A stretch of DNA of 64,000 nt from Rubrivivax sp. (lineage in GTDB: Bacteria > Pseudomonadota > Gammaproteobacteria > Burkholderiales > Burkholderiaceae_C), in assembly GCA_027484825.1 (NCBI GenBank), contig JAIXSE010000015.1, forward strand, positions 368,926 to 432,925. The letters are read 5' to 3'. A program made the position numbers and the translations under genes. Positions 8,876 through 18,706 of the stretch are shown here, in pieces. The notes beneath the pieces were generated by a model, which saw only the letters and a list, made by a program, of their open reading frames with translations, was not told the DNA's origin and did no database searches. Each line of letters starts with the position of its first letter. The first letter of the stretch is position 1.

Positions 8876-9874
8876 TCAACTGCCGGAGGCGTTGTGCGGA
8901 TCGTCGAAGAAGTAGTCCTTCACCGACGCCGGCTTGTTCTTGATGGCGCCCACGCGGTGCATGAACTCGGCCAGCGCGAAGGTGTTCTGCGGCGCGATCT
9001 TGAACTGCACCTCCGGATTGCGGATGACCTTCAGCAGCAGCTCGCGCGGCACCTTGGAGCCTTCATTGCGCTGGTAGATATCGGCGGCCTGTTCCGGATG
9101 ACGGGTGATGAAGTCGGCGGCCTCGGCCAGCGCGGCGACGAAGGCCTTGTAGGTCTTGGGATTCTCGGCGCGGAATTTCTCGGTGGTGTAGAGCACGGTG
9201 GCCGAGGCGGGGCCGCCCAGCACGTCGTAGCTGCTCAGCACCTTGTGCACGGCAGGATTGCCGGCCAGGGCCTGCTCCTGGAAGGGCGGATTGCCGAAGT
9301 GGGCATTGATCTCGGTGCCGCCCTTGATCAGCGCTGCCGTGGCGTCCGGATGGGGCAGGGCCACCTGCAGACGGTCCAGCCGGTTGTACTGGGCGTCGCC
9401 CCATTGGCGCGCCGAGGCCAGCTGCAGGATGCGGGCCTGCACCGACACGCCCACCGCGGGCAGGGCGATGCGGTCCTTGTCGCTGAAGTCGGCGATGGTG
9501 CGAACGGCCGGGTTGCTGCTGGTGAGGTAGTAGGGGAAGTTGCCCAGCGACGCGATGCCGCGCACATTCTGGCGGCCGCGGGTCTTGTCCCACAGCGTCA
9601 GCAGCGGACCGACGCCGGCGCCGGCCACATCGATGCTGCCGGACAGCAGCGCCTCATTGATGGCCGGACCGCCGGACAGCTGCACCGTCTGCACACGGAT
9701 GTCGATGCCTTCGGCCTTGCCGTGTTTTTCGATGAGCTTCTGGTCCTGCGCCACGTTGAGCAGCAAGTAGACGATGCCGAATTGCTCGGCAATGCGCAGC
9801 TGACCTTCGGCGCGGGCGGGCAGGGCGCTCAGGCCCAGGGCGGCGGCCAGGGCCGCGGCAATCATGCGTTTCAT
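8876..9874 (-). CDS. ABC transporter substrate-binding protein, SsuA/TauA family
   Basis: Periplasmic binding protein of 332 residues. A clear signal peptide (MKRMIAAALAAALGLSALPARA) is cut after ARA, near residue 22. The mature part has the NMT1/SsuA-like pattern (EALLSGSIDVAGAGVGPLLTLWDK; FRAENPKTYKAFVAAL). It probably captures a sulfonate, taurine or similar anion for the adjacent importer. The exact ligand is inferred from the neighbouring TauD-like dioxygenase. Confidence 0.9.
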   Translation of the reverse strand: MKRMIAAALAAALGLSALPARAEGQLRIAEQFGIVYLLLNVAQDQKLIEKHGKAEGIDIRVQTVQLSGGPAINEALLSGSIDVAGAGVGPLLTLWDKTRGRQNVRGIASLGNFPYYLTSSNPAVRTIADFSDKDRIALPAVGVSVQARILQLASARQWGDAQYNRLDRLQVALPHPDATAALIKGGTEINAHFGNPPFQEQALAGNPAVHKVLSSYDVLGGPASATVLYTTEKFRAENPKTYKAFVAALAEAADFITRHPEQAADIYQRNEGSKVPRELLLKVIRNPEVQFKIAPQNTFALAEFMHRVGAIKNKPASVKDYFFDDPHNASGS

Positions 9875-9994
9875 CGGGGGGACCTCGCGGAACAGTGGAG
9901 CGGTGCAGTGCCCGGCGCAGAAGGCGGGGCTTGGCGCAGCAGGGGGCTGGGGACGGTCGGGGAGGGTGGCGGGCGGGAAGGGTGTCGGGCTGGA

Positions 9995-11011
9995 TCAGCC
10001 CAGCACCGCGTCCCCTTCGACCGTGGTGCGGTGCAGATGGCGGCGCAGATGCTCAGGACAGCCGGTGGCCAGATGCATCAGCGAGCGGTTGTCCCAGAAC
10101 ACCAGGTCGTTCGGTTGCCAGCGGTGGCGGTAGACCAGCGAGGGCCGGGTGCTGTGCGCAAACAGCTGCTGCAGCAGGTCGCGGCTTTCGTCCTCCGGCA
10201 GGCCGACGATGCGGGTGGTGAAGTGCTCGCTGACAAACAGCGCGAGGCGGCCAGTCTCCGGATGCCGACGCACCACAGGATGGACGGTCGGACGGACCTC
10301 GGCCACCTGGGCCTCGGTCAGCGCAGGCCGCCAGGGGTTGCGCGCCCGCAGTTCCTCATAGCGCGCCAGGTAGCTGTGTTCGGCACGCAGGCCGCGGACG
10401 GCGTCCTTCAGGGCCTGCGGCAGTTCTTCATAGGCCAGGTGCTGGTTGGCAAACAGGGTGTCGCCGCCTTCGGCGGGCAGCTCCTGGGCATGCAGCAGGG
10501 AGCCCAGGCTGGGCTTTTCCTTGTAGGACAGGTCGGAATGCCAGAACACGCCGGCATCGCCCAGCCCCAGGGGCCGCCCCTGCTCGTCCCGCACATTGGA
10601 CACCTGCAGGATCTCCGGATGACCGGGGAGCTGGAAGTTGCGCAGCACATGCACTTCCAGCGGTCCCCAGCGGCGGCTGAAGGCCACATGGGCGGCGGGC
10701 GAGATGCGCTGGTCGCGGAAGACCAGCACATGGTGGTCCAGATGGGCGCGATGCAGGCGGGCGAAGGTGGCGTCGTCCACCGGCTGGTTCAGGTCCAGGC
10801 CCAGCACTTCGGCGCCGAGCGGGCCGTCGAAGGGGCGGATCTCGACGCCGTCAGCCGCGGAGATGGCGGCGGACGTTGCAGCCGACGTGGCGGCGCTGTA
10901 GGGGGAGGGTCCGAGGGCGCTCTGGGCACTCTGGTCGCCCTGTGCGATTGGCGCACGATGGCGCTCGGCGGTGGCGGGACGGCTGACGTGGGGGGAGGCG
11001 GTGACAGTCAT
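9995..11011 (-). CDS. TauD/TfdA-family Fe(II)/2-oxoglutarate dioxygenase
   Basis: Oxygenase of about 338 residues that hydroxylates a substrate next to its sulfonate or ether group. The iron-binding HxD is in FWHSDLSY; the distal His is in NRSLMHLA, followed by the 2-oxoglutarate-binding Arg in RRHLHRTT. Residues 15-55 are an Ala/Ser/Thr-rich linker before the fold begins at VEIRPFDGPLGAEV. I chose the ATG at 11011; an in-frame ATG at 11038 gives nine more residues. It is the first gene of the minus-strand set leading to the sulfonate-type ABC transporter, which suggests the product releases sulfite from an imported sulfonate. A TfdA-like substrate is not excluded. Confidence 0.88.
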   Translation of the reverse strand: MTVTASPHVSRPATAERHRAPIAQGDQSAQSALGPSPYSAATSAATSAAISAADGVEIRPFDGPLGAEVLGLDLNQPVDDATFARLHRAHLDHHVLVFRDQRISPAAHVAFSRRWGPLEVHVLRNFQLPGHPEILQVSNVRDEQGRPLGLGDAGVFWHSDLSYKEKPSLGSLLHAQELPAEGGDTLFANQHLAYEELPQALKDAVRGLRAEHSYLARYEELRARNPWRPALTEAQVAEVRPTVHPVVRRHPETGRLALFVSEHFTTRIVGLPEDESRDLLQQLFAHSTRPSLVYRHRWQPNDLVFWDNRSLMHLATGCPEHLRRHLHRTTVEGDAVLG

Positions 11012-11247
11012 GGTCAGCGACTCTAGGAAGGCCTGCATCTGCCGCCAACAAATAAGGATGCATGAGCTCACTCGTTTTTCGAGGATACGCCGACTCTGAT
11101 ATGGTGTCGCCCTCGCATGTGGGTGCGAGTTCTCGGCGGATCCACGCCATTCCCATCTCGACCCGTGATGGATGCGGTGACATGCAGGATCCCTCGCGTT
11201 TTTCGGTTTTACAGGGGCGGGAGAGTCCGTCCGGGGAGTGAATGGGA

Positions 11248-12060
11248 ATGAAGCAAGTCATCTGCGTGAAGTGGGGCACGGCCTATGGGGCGGACTATGT
11301 GAACCGGCTCTATGGGATGCTGACGCGCCATGTCACGGGAGACTTCCGCCTGGTGTGCCTGACCGACAACAAGGAGGGCATCCGTCCGGAGGTGGATGCG
11401 TATGACTTGCCGGAGCTGGGTTGCGAGTGGCCCAAGAAGTCGATGGGCAAGTGGCGCAAGCTGGTGATGTGGGGTTCGGACCTGGGCCCGACGACGGGAT
11501 TGACGGGGCCGGTGCTCTTCATTGACCTGGACTCGGTCATTGTGGACAACATTGACGGCTACTTCACGCACGGCCAACCGGAGGATGTGGTGCTGGCGCG
11601 CAACTGGGCCAAGCCGATGCAGAAGCTGGGGCAGACCTCGGTATTCCGGTTCCCGGTGGGCAAGTATCCGCACATCATTGCGCAGTTCCGTGCGGACCCG
11701 CAGGGGGTGGCGGACCGTTACGGGTTTGAGCAGCACTTTGTGACGGCGTCGGTGCCTGGCGGCATCAAGTTCTGGCCGCCGACCTGGACGCGCCATTTCC
11801 GTCTGCACTGCATGCCTCCGTTCCCGCTGCGCTACTTTGTGCCAGCCAAGCTGCCCAAGGGCGCCAAGATTGTGACCTTCCCGGGTGGGCCGAACCCGAG
11901 TGATGTGATGGTGGGCCGCTGGACGCAGGATCTGCCGGCGCACCTGAGTCCCTGGGAGCATTTCAAGGGCACGTTTGGCAAGGGCGTGAAGAACCGCTGG
12001 CGCCACCTGACCCGCTACGTCCGCCCAACACCCTGGATCTCCAAATACTGGGTGGAATAA
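11248..12060 (+). CDS. Putative glycosyltransferase (GT-A-like)
   Basis: A 270-residue protein beginning MKQVICVKWGTAYGADYVNRLY. A DxD-type motif, FIDLDSVIVDNID, lies near residue 92 and is the usual metal and nucleotide-sugar site of GT-A transferases. The C-terminal part is basic and aromatic. GGAG at 11235-11238 is 9 nt from the ATG at 11248 and only 3 nt from the one at 11242, so the former is preferred. No other glycan gene is nearby and the substrate is unknown. The gene is followed directly by the GC-rich repeat cluster. Confidence 0.75.
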   Translation: MKQVICVKWGTAYGADYVNRLYGMLTRHVTGDFRLVCLTDNKEGIRPEVDAYDLPELGCEWPKKSMGKWRKLVMWGSDLGPTTGLTGPVLFIDLDSVIVDNIDGYFTHGQPEDVVLARNWAKPMQKLGQTSVFRFPVGKYPHIIAQFRADPQGVADRYGFEQHFVTASVPGGIKFWPPTWTRHFRLHCMPPFPLRYFVPAKLPKGAKIVTFPGGPNPSDVMVGRWTQDLPAHLSPWEHFKGTFGKGVKNRWRHLTRYVRPTPWISKYWVE

Positions 12061-12061
12061 G

Positions 12062-12280
12062 GCCCCCCAGTCGCTTCGCTCCTGCCCCCAAGGGGCGCCT
12101 CCCAGCGGCCTGGCAGAGCCAGATCCGCGGGAGTGGCTGGAGGGTCCACGCGCTTCGCGGTGGCATTTGTGCCCCCCAGTCGCTAGCGCTCCTGCCCCCG
12201 AGGGGCGCCACCCGGTGGCCTGGCAGAGCCAGTTCCACGGGTGTGGCTGGAGGGGCCCCGCGCTTCGCGGGGGCATTTGG
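12062..12280. repeat. Two direct copies of a ~109-bp GC-rich intergenic repeat
   Basis: Copies begin at 12062 and 12171, both with CCCCCCAGTCGCT, and contain the same internal blocks (CTCCTGCCCCC, GGCCTGGCAGAGCCAG, CGCGCTTCGCG). The unit is full of short palindromes. It follows the glycosyltransferase gene directly and may act as a terminator or RNA-stabilising element. Confidence 0.85.
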
Positions 12281-12555
12281 GGCGGTGGGTGGCGGTGCTT
12301 GCGGGTGGGTCCGGGAGGGCTTATGCGGGGAGCGCAGGACGATTGGAGAAATGGTGATTGGCGGTGTGGGTGAGGTTCGCCCAAACTGCGTTCAAGGGTT
12401 CTTTCCATGAAGGCCCGGCGGCGCCACCAGCGCCGAGTTGCATGGTGAGTCCCAGGACGTGACACGTGATCTCTCGGAGTCTGGGGGAGGCACTTTGAGA
12501 TAGGCGGCACTGTCCTGCGGCATTCACAGCACCCCTTCAACACATCCCCCGCGCA
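12281..12555. other. Spacer between inverted repeat clusters
   Basis: About 275 bp between the direct repeats and their inverted copies. I find no gene with start-site support. The arrangement (repeat pair, unique spacer, inverted repeat pair) looks like a small composite insertion, but there is no transposase or target-site duplication that I can see. Confidence 0.4.
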
Positions 12556-12699
12556 GCCCCTCGGAGCAGGAGCGCCAGCGACTGGGGGCCAAAAGCCACC
12601 GCGAAGCGCGGTGGCCCCTCAAGCCACTCCCGCGGATCTGGCTCTGCCAGTCCGCCGGGAGGCGCCCCTCGGGGGCAGGAGCGAAGCGACTGGGGGGCC
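12556..12699. repeat. Inverted copies of the GC-rich intergenic repeat
   Basis: A full copy (about 12591-12699) and a partial copy (about 12556-12590) of the repeat at 12062-12280 lie in the opposite orientation; both end in the complement of the CCCCCCAGTCGCT start. They sit just before the AT-rich promoter of the sulfate operon and would insulate it from upstream transcription. Confidence 0.8.
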
Positions 12700-12700
12700 C

Positions 12701-12795
12701 AGTTATATTTAAATGAGAAAAGAATCGTTTTGTGAATAAGGAAGTGTTGGCAAGCTGTGTGGTCCGGCTCACAGTCCACCGCCCTCTTGCCTGTC
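12701..12795 (+). promoter_or_regulatory. Promoter region of the sulfate-transport operon
   Basis: An AT-rich stretch at 12703-12750 (TTATATTTAAATG, GAAAAGAATCG, TGAATAAGGAAG) stands out sharply from the surrounding sequence and lies 45-90 bp before the sulfate-binding protein start. It is the natural place for a promoter and for CysB-type binding. No exact CysB consensus can be assigned by eye. Confidence 0.5.
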
Positions 12796-13866
12796 ATGTC
12801 CCAACAAAACGTTCGCAGCGTCCGCCCCTCCTCGGTGTCCCCCTCCCGTCGTCAGCTCCTGCTGCTGGGCGCCGCGCTGCCGCTGCTGGGCGCACAGGCC
12901 TGGAGCCCCGCTCACGCGCAGGCCGCCGCCCCCGCCACGCTGCTGAACGTGTCCTATGACGTGGCCCGCGAGCTCTACAAGCAGATCAACCCCGCTTTCG
13001 TCACCGCCTGGAAGACCAAGACCGGCCAAACGGTGACCGTCAACCAGTCCCACGGGGGCTCATCCAAGCAGATCGGCTCGGTCATCGGCGGCCTGGAAGC
13101 CGACGTGGTCACCATGAACCAGGCCACCGACGTCGACACCCTCGCCGAAAAAGGCCTGACCAGCGCCGACTGGCGCCAGCGCTTCCCCAACGGCGCCGCC
13201 CCCTACAGCTCCACCATGCTGTTCCTGGTCCGCAAGGGCAACCCCAAGCAGATCAAGGACTGGAACGACCTGGCCCGCCCCGGCGTCCAGGTGATCATCC
13301 CCAACCCCAAAGTCACCGGCAACGGCCGCTACGGCTACCTGGCCGCCTGGGGCAGCGTGATCGCCAAGGGCGGCACCGACGCCCAGGCCAAAGACCTGCT
13401 CACCCACATCCTGACCAACGTCCCCGTGCTGGACGGCGGCGGCCGCGGCGCCACCACCACCTTCACCCAGCGCGGCATCGGCGACGTGCTGCTGACCTTC
13501 GAGTCGGAAGCCGAGCTGATCGAAAACGAATTCGGCAAGGGCCAGTTCGAAGTGGTCTACCCCAGCCTCTCCATCGAGGCCGACGCCCCCGTGGCCGTGG
13601 TCGACAAGGTGGCCGCCAAGAAGGGCTCCGCCGCCCTGGCCAAGGCCTATCTGGACTTCCTGTGGACCCCGGAAGCCCAGGAAATCATCGCCCAGAACAA
13701 CTTCCGCCCCCGCGACCCCGCCGTGTTCAAGAAGCACGCCCAGCGCTTCGCGCCGATCAAGCTGTTCGGCGTCGACCAGACCCTGGGCGGCTGGGCCAAG
13801 GTCTACAAGACCCACTTCGTGGACGGCGGCCAGTACGATCAGATCATGGCCTCCATCAAGCGCTGA
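12796..13866 (+). CDS. Sulfate ABC transporter substrate-binding protein
   Basis: Periplasmic sulfate/thiosulfate-binding protein of 356 residues (Sbp/CysP family). The N-terminus has an Arg pair and hydrophobic core ending AHAQA, a Sec- or Tat-type signal ([16 protein letters not shown]). The mature protein starts [13 protein letters not shown] and contains the family blocks [22 protein letters not shown] and GRGATTTF. I chose MSQQNVRS at 12796 over an upstream in-frame ATG. It is the first gene of the sbp-cysT-cysW-cysA-cysB operon; a paralogue lies at 19915. Confidence 0.93.
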   Translation: MSQQNVRSVRPSSVSPSRRQLLLLGAALPLLGAQAWSPAHAQAAAPATLLNVSYDVARELYKQINPAFVTAWKTKTGQTVTVNQSHGGSSKQIGSVIGGLEADVVTMNQATDVDTLAEKGLTSADWRQRFPNGAAPYSSTMLFLVRKGNPKQIKDWNDLARPGVQVIIPNPKVTGNGRYGYLAAWGSVIAKGGTDAQAKDLLTHILTNVPVLDGGGRGATTTFTQRGIGDVLLTFESEAELIENEFGKGQFEVVYPSLSIEADAPVAVVDKVAAKKGSAALAKAYLDFLWTPEAQEIIAQNNFRPRDPAVFKKHAQRFAPIKLFGVDQTLGGWAKVYKTHFVDGGQYDQIMASIKR

Positions 13867-13876
13867 AGCCGCCGCC

Positions 13877-14758
13877 ATGACCACCGCCGTCCTGTCCCCG
13901 GCGTCGGCCCCGCCGGCGCCCACCCGTAAGCGCCGCCGCGTACTGCCCGGCTTCGCCCCGACGCTGGGCTTCACCCTGTTCTACCTGTCCCTGCTGGTGC
14001 TGATCCCCCTGTGCGCCGTCTTCCTGAAGTCGGCCGGCCACGGCGCGGACGCCTTCTGGGCCGCCGCCACCTCGCCCCGGGTGCTGGCCTCCTACCGCCT
14101 GAGCTTCGGCGCCGCCCTGCTGGCCGCCGCCATCAATGTGGTGTTCGGCTTCATCCTGGCCTGGTCGTTGGTGCGTTATGACTTCTTCGGCAAGAAGCTG
14201 GTGGATGCCCTCATCGACCTGCCCTTCGCCCTGCCCACCGCCGTCGCCGGCATCGCACTGACCGCCCTGTATGCCCCCAACGGCTGGCTGGGCAGCCACC
14301 TGGAGCCGCTGGGCATCAAGGTGGCCTTCACTCCGCTGGGGGTGCTGGTGGCCCTGATCTTCATCGGCCTGCCCTTCGTGGTGCGCACGGTGCAGCCGGT
14401 GCTGGAAGACCTGGATACCGAGCTGGAAGAAGCCGCCGCGTCCCTGGGCGCCCATCGCTGGCAGGCCTTCCGCCTGGTGGTGCTGCCCATGCTCACCCCG
14501 GCCCTGCTGACCGGCTTCGCCCTGGCGTTTGCCCGCGCTGTGGGCGAATACGGGTCGGTGATCTTCATCGCCGGCAACATGCCGATGGTCAGCGAAATCA
14601 CTCCGCTGATGATCATCACCAAGCTGGAGCAGTACGACTACGTGGGCGCCACCGCCATCGCCGTGGTGATGCTGGTCTTCTCGTTCACGCTGCTGCTGGC
14701 CGTCAACGGCCTGCAGGCCTGGAGCGTGCGCCGCAACGGTCTGGACGGAAAGCGCTGA
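13877..14758 (+). CDS. cysT: Sulfate ABC transporter permease CysT
   Basis: Inner-membrane permease of 293 residues with about six transmembrane helices and the coupling motif [21 protein letters not shown]. The order after sbp and before cysW, with 10 bp and 1 bp gaps, is the standard sulfate/thiosulfate importer arrangement. A basic stretch (TRKRRR) precedes the first helix, in line with a cytoplasmic N-terminus. Confidence 0.95.
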   Translation: MTTAVLSPASAPPAPTRKRRRVLPGFAPTLGFTLFYLSLLVLIPLCAVFLKSAGHGADAFWAAATSPRVLASYRLSFGAALLAAAINVVFGFILAWSLVRYDFFGKKLVDALIDLPFALPTAVAGIALTALYAPNGWLGSHLEPLGIKVAFTPLGVLVALIFIGLPFVVRTVQPVLEDLDTELEEAAASLGAHRWQAFRLVVLPMLTPALLTGFALAFARAVGEYGSVIFIAGNMPMVSEITPLMIITKLEQYDYVGATAIAVVMLVFSFTLLLAVNGLQAWSVRRNGLDGKR

Positions 14759-14759
14759 C

Positions 14760-15644
14760 ATGGCTGGATCTGCCGCAACCCTGGGCCGCGCCCGCAGCGC
14801 CGGACACTATCAGGGCAACCCCGCCACCCGCGAAGCCCGCTGGGTGCGTTATCTGCTGCTGACGCTGGGCCTGGGCTTTTTCGCCCTGTTCCTGCTGATG
14901 CCGCTGATTGCCGTCTTCACCGAAGCGCTGCGCAAAGGCTGGCAGGCCTATGCCGCCGCCCTGGTGGAACCGGACACGATCTCGGCCGTCAAGCTGACGC
15001 TGCTGGCCGCGGTGATCTCGGTGCCGCTGAACCTGGTGTTCGGCGTCAGCGCCGCCTGGGCCATCACCAAGCATGACTTCCGCGGCAAGCAGCTGCTGAT
15101 CACGCTGATCGACCTGCCGTTCTCCGTCTCTCCGGTGGTGGCGGGCCTGATCTACGTGCTGATCTTCGGCGCCCAGGGCTGGTTCGGCCCCTGGCTGCAG
15201 GAACACGACATCCGCATCATCTTCGCCGTGCCCGGCATCGTGCTGGCCACCGTGTTCGTGACCTTCCCGTTCGTGGCCCGCGAGCTCATTCCGCTGATGC
15301 AGGCCCAGGGCCGCGATGAGGAAGAGGCCGCCACCGTGCTGGGCGCCTCCGGCTGGCGCACTTTCTGGCATGTGACCCTGCCCAACATCAAGTGGGGCCT
15401 GCTGTATGGCGTGATTCTGTGCAACGCGCGCGCCTTCGGCGAGTTCGGCGCGGTGTCGGTGGTGTCGGGCCATGTGCGCGGCCAGACCAACACGCTGCCG
15501 CTGCAGGTCGAGATTCTCTACAACGAGTACCAGTTCGCCGCCGCCTTCGCTGTGGCTTCGCTGCTGGCCCTGCTGGCCGTGGCCACCCTGGTGCTCAAGC
15601 AATTCATTGAATGGCGTGCCTCGCGCGCCGTGGTCATTGACTGA
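14760..15644 (+). CDS. cysW: Sulfate ABC transporter permease CysW
   Basis: Second permease of the importer, 294 residues with about six transmembrane helices. Its coupling loop reads [27 protein letters not shown], and [16 protein letters not shown] is a typical CysW block. It starts 1 bp after cysT stops, so expression is coupled, and pairs with CysT as the membrane heterodimer. Confidence 0.95.
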   Translation: MAGSAATLGRARSAGHYQGNPATREARWVRYLLLTLGLGFFALFLLMPLIAVFTEALRKGWQAYAAALVEPDTISAVKLTLLAAVISVPLNLVFGVSAAWAITKHDFRGKQLLITLIDLPFSVSPVVAGLIYVLIFGAQGWFGPWLQEHDIRIIFAVPGIVLATVFVTFPFVARELIPLMQAQGRDEEEAATVLGASGWRTFWHVTLPNIKWGLLYGVILCNARAFGEFGAVSVVSGHVRGQTNTLPLQVEILYNEYQFAAAFAVASLLALLAVATLVLKQFIEWRASRAVVID

Positions 15645-15668
15645 GCGGCACGCTGAAGAAAGACCCCC

Positions 15669-16739
15669 ATGAGCATTCAAGTCCGCAACATCCACAAGTC
15701 GTTTGGCAGCTTCACCGCGCTGGGCGATGTCAGCCTGGACTTCCCCACCGGCGAGCTGACCGCGCTGCTGGGCCCGTCGGGCTGCGGCAAGACCACGCTG
15801 CTGCGCATCATCGCGGGGCTGGAGACCGCCGACCGCGGCCAGGTGCTGCTGGACGGCCGGGACGCGTCCGACACCCATGTGCGGGAACGCGAAGTCGGCT
15901 TCGTATTCCAGCATTACGCGCTGTTCCGCCACATGACGGTCTTCGACAACGTGGCCTTCGGCCTGCGGGTCAAGCCGCGCAAGCAGCGTCCGCCGGAATC
16001 GGAGATCAAGCGCAAGGTGCATGAGCTGCTGCAGCTGGTGCAACTGGACTGGCTGGCCGACCGCTATCCGCCGCAACTCTCCGGCGGTCAACGCCAGCGG
16101 ATCGCGCTGGCCCGCGCCCTGGCGGTCGAGCCGCGGGTGCTGCTGCTGGACGAGCCGTTCGGCGCGCTGGACGCCAAGGTCCGCAAGGAACTGCGCCGCT
16201 GGCTGCGCCGGCTGCACGACGAACTGCACATCACCAGCATCTTCGTCACCCATGACCAGGAAGAAGCCCTGGAAGTGGCGGACCGTGTTGTGCTGATGGA
16301 CCATGGCCGCGTGGAGCAGGTCGGCGCCCCCGACGAGGTCTACGAACATCCGGCGACTCCCTTCGTGTATGGCTTCCTGGGCGCGGTGAACCGCTTTGAG
16401 GGTCACTCGGAAGGCGGCCGCCTGCATGTGGGCGACCAAGTGCTGGCCCAGAACCTGGCCAGCGCCGCTCAGGATCCGCAGGGGCTGGTGCAGGCCTATG
16501 CCCGCCCGCACGAGCTGGTCATCATCCCGCAGGCCGACGCAGCCGGACTGCCCGCCACCGTGGAGCGTGTGCTGAGCTTCGGCGCGGCCGCACGGGTGGA
16601 ACTGCGCGGCCCGAAGGGCGAGCATCTGGAAGCGGAACTCAGCCGGGAACAGGCCCAGGCCCTGGCGCTGTCCAACGGCCAGCAGGTGCGGCTGCAAGCC
16701 TCGCGGCTGAGTGTGTTCGGATTGACGCAGGCCGCCTGA
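15669..16739 (+). CDS. cysA: Sulfate ABC transporter ATP-binding protein CysA
   Basis: ATPase of 356 residues that powers sulfate/thiosulfate import. Walker A is GPSGCGKTT, the Q-loop [13 protein letters not shown], the signature LSGGQRQR and Walker [13 protein letters not shown], with the switch histidine in FVTHDQEEA. The C-terminal 110 residues form the regulatory beta domain found in CysA proteins. It is followed 7 bp later by a CysB-type regulator, which places that regulator in the same transcript. Confidence 0.95.
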   Translation: MSIQVRNIHKSFGSFTALGDVSLDFPTGELTALLGPSGCGKTTLLRIIAGLETADRGQVLLDGRDASDTHVREREVGFVFQHYALFRHMTVFDNVAFGLRVKPRKQRPPESEIKRKVHELLQLVQLDWLADRYPPQLSGGQRQRIALARALAVEPRVLLLDEPFGALDAKVRKELRRWLRRLHDELHITSIFVTHDQEEALEVADRVVLMDHGRVEQVGAPDEVYEHPATPFVYGFLGAVNRFEGHSEGGRLHVGDQVLAQNLASAAQDPQGLVQAYARPHELVIIPQADAAGLPATVERVLSFGAAARVELRGPKGEHLEAELSREQAQALALSNGQQVRLQASRLSVFGLTQAA

Positions 16740-16746
16740 TCCGTCC

Positions 16747-17670
16747 ATGAACCTCCAGCAGTTGCGCATCATCCGGGAGGCGGTGCAGCAGAACTTCAAC
16801 CTGACCGAAGTGGCAGCGGCGCTGTTCACCTCGCAGTCCGGCGTCAGCAAGCACATCAAGGATCTGGAAGATGAGCTGGGCGTGGAGCTGTTCCAGCGTC
16901 GCGGCAAGCGGCTGCTGGGGCTGACCGAACCCGGCAAGGAAGTCGCCCAGGTGGCCGACCGCATGCTGCAGGACCTGCGCAACATCAAGCGCCTGGCCCA
17001 GCAGTTCTCCAGTGCCGACCAGGGCCAGCTGACCATCGCCACCACCCACACCCAGGCGCGTTATGCGCTGCCGCAGGTGGTGGCGCGGTTCAAGGCGGCG
17101 TATCCGCGGGTGCATCTGGTGCTGCATCAGGGCAGCCCGGCGGAGATCGTGTCGCTGCTGCAAAGCGGTGAAGCCGATGTGGGCATCGCCACCGAGGCGC
17201 TGGGCCGGGACGAGGCCTTCGTGACCTTCCCCTTCTACGAATGGCATCACGCCGTCGTGGTGCCGCAGGACCATCCGTTGACGGCGCAGCCGCTGACGCT
17301 GGAAGCGCTGGCCGAGCAGCCGCTGATCACGTATCACGAGGGCTACACCGGCCGCGCCCGCATCGATGCGAGTTTTGCGCAGGCCGGCCTGGCCCCCGAC
17401 ATCGTCATGTCGGCATTGGATGCCGACGTCATCAAGACCTATGTGCAGGTCGGGCTGGGCGTGGGCATCATCGCCGCCATCGCCTTCGAGCCGAACCGGG
17501 ATGCCGGTCTGCAACGGCTCGACGCCAGCCACCTCTTTCCGGTCAACACCACCCGCATTGCGCTCAAGCGCGGCCACTATCTGCGGGGCTTCGCCTACCG
17601 CTTCCTGCAGGAGTGCGTGGACAGCCTCACCGAGGAGCGGGTGAAGGCGGCGATGGAGCTCGAGGGCTGA
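16747..17670 (+). CDS. cysB: CysB-type LysR regulator of sulfur assimilation
   Basis: A 307-residue LysR regulator with the CysB pattern: helix-turn-helix at residues 1-62 (VAAALFTSQSGVSKHIKDLE), then TTHTQARYALP, which in CysB contacts sulfate or acetylserine, and ALDADVIKTYVQVGLGVGI. As the last gene of the sulfate operon it probably controls that operon and itself. A second CysB-like gene lies at 18841. The final 44 bp overlap the 3' end of the convergent TIGR02285 gene. Confidence 0.9.
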   Translation: MNLQQLRIIREAVQQNFNLTEVAAALFTSQSGVSKHIKDLEDELGVELFQRRGKRLLGLTEPGKEVAQVADRMLQDLRNIKRLAQQFSSADQGQLTIATTHTQARYALPQVVARFKAAYPRVHLVLHQGSPAEIVSLLQSGEADVGIATEALGRDEAFVTFPFYEWHHAVVVPQDHPLTAQPLTLEALAEQPLITYHEGYTGRARIDASFAQAGLAPDIVMSALDADVIKTYVQVGLGVGIIAAIAFEPNRDAGLQRLDASHLFPVNTTRIALKRGHYLRGFAYRFLQECVDSLTEERVKAAMELEG

Positions 17671-18706
17671 CGCGCTCCCGGGGGGTGGCAGCGCTGGCCG
17701 CCCCCGACCCGGCCGACGGACTGGCCAGGAGCAGCGGCATCGGCCTGGCATAAAACGCCTCGATGCGGCCCCCATAACGGGCCCGCGCATTCGGACTCAG
17801 CCGGCTCAGCAGCTCTTCCTTGAGTACACGCCGGACCTGGGGCAGGGCCATCACCTCATTGGCGCGGATGGCCACCTTCTGACCCCAGTCGTTCTTGGGG
17901 CAGGCCACCCCCGACACGATGGGATCGGCATGACCTTCGATGGGGACGGTGACCAGATCGCCAGTGGAGCCTCCGGCCGCCAGGTGATCGGTCACGATGA
18001 AGTCGTATTCGAAGGTGTAGTCCGCGCGGCCCATGCCCACCATGGCCAGCAGATTGCCGCCCACGTCGGGCGTGACGTAGGTGCTGAGCGCTGAAGGGGG
18101 TTGATGGCGAATGACCTCGTCCAGCTCCGGTCCATAGCTGCGCCCCTGCACCAGGGCGCCGCGCAGGCGACGCTCCTGCCAGATCTGATCGAGCCTTGCT
18201 TCCCCGGCGGCATTGCGGGGCACCTGGTTCAGCACCGAGCTGCGCACCACCAGGTGATGCGGCGGCACCAGATGCGTGTCCGCAAACCAAGCCATGGCAT
18301 CGCGGTCGGCCGTGTGCAGCATGCCCAGCATGCAGGCGGGCTCTCCCGATTGCAGCATGCGAAGACTGCGCTTGATGTTGGCCATCACCAATTCGTGCTG
18401 GGTGGTGCCGCCCCAATGGGAGATCAGGACATCGGCCGTGGTTTGGGTGAGCACCCGCCGGGGCGCGGGTCCGGCATTGCTGGAGGCGGGCGTGGCGTCG
18501 ATCTGGGGCATCAGCCAGATGATCCGCTCCGCGGACCGGGTGGGCGATGAGCCGGCCGCAGCGGGAGGCGCCACCGCCAGGGGAACGCCCGCAGCCGCAG
18601 CGCCTGCGTCTTTGGGCGCGGCAGTGCCTCCCTGAGCAGCCCCACTCATTGCAATGATTGCAATGAGTGCGGCCTGTTGAATCCTCGGTCCGGCGAGCGA
18701 TCTCAT
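17627..18706 (-). CDS. TIGR02285-type periplasmic protein (copy 1)
   Basis: A secreted protein of 359 residues: signal sequence at 1-29, an Ala/Pro-rich linker to about 60, then a domain resembling periplasmic amino-acid-binding folds and the TIGR02285 family (VMANIKRSLRMLQSGEPACMLGMLHTADRD; VLNQVPRNAAGEARLDQ; GRSYGPELDEVI). The C-terminal 30 residues are low-complexity Ser/Pro/Ala. Its function is not known. It overlaps the 3' end of cysB by 44 bp and is divergent from the second cysB-like gene; a paralogue follows the second sulfate-binding protein gene. The ligand is unknown. Confidence 0.75.
   Translation of the reverse strand: MRSLAGPRIQQAALIAIIAMSGAAQGGTAAPKDAGAAAAGVPLAVAPPAAAGSSPTRSAERIIWLMPQIDATPASSNAGPAPRRVLTQTTADVLISHWGGTTQHELVMANIKRSLRMLQSGEPACMLGMLHTADRDAMAWFADTHLVPPHHLVVRSSVLNQVPRNAAGEARLDQIWQERRLRGALVQGRSYGPELDEVIRHQPPSALSTYVTPDVGGNLLAMVGMGRADYTFEYDFIVTDHLAAGGSTGDLVTVPIEGHADPIVSGVACPKNDWGQKVAIRANEVMALPQVRRVLKEELLSRLSPNARARYGGRIEAFYARPMPLLLASPSAGSGAASAATPRERVSPRAPSPPSPAPR

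Noticed and set aside
8864..11026. 720-codon plus-strand frame opposite the sulfonate-binding protein and TauD-like genes
   Set aside because: Covers two supported genes in antisense and has no recognisable domain.
14703..17051. 782-codon minus-strand frame opposite cysW, cysA and cysB
   Set aside because: Antisense to three clear genes; composition is Gln/Arg/His-rich.
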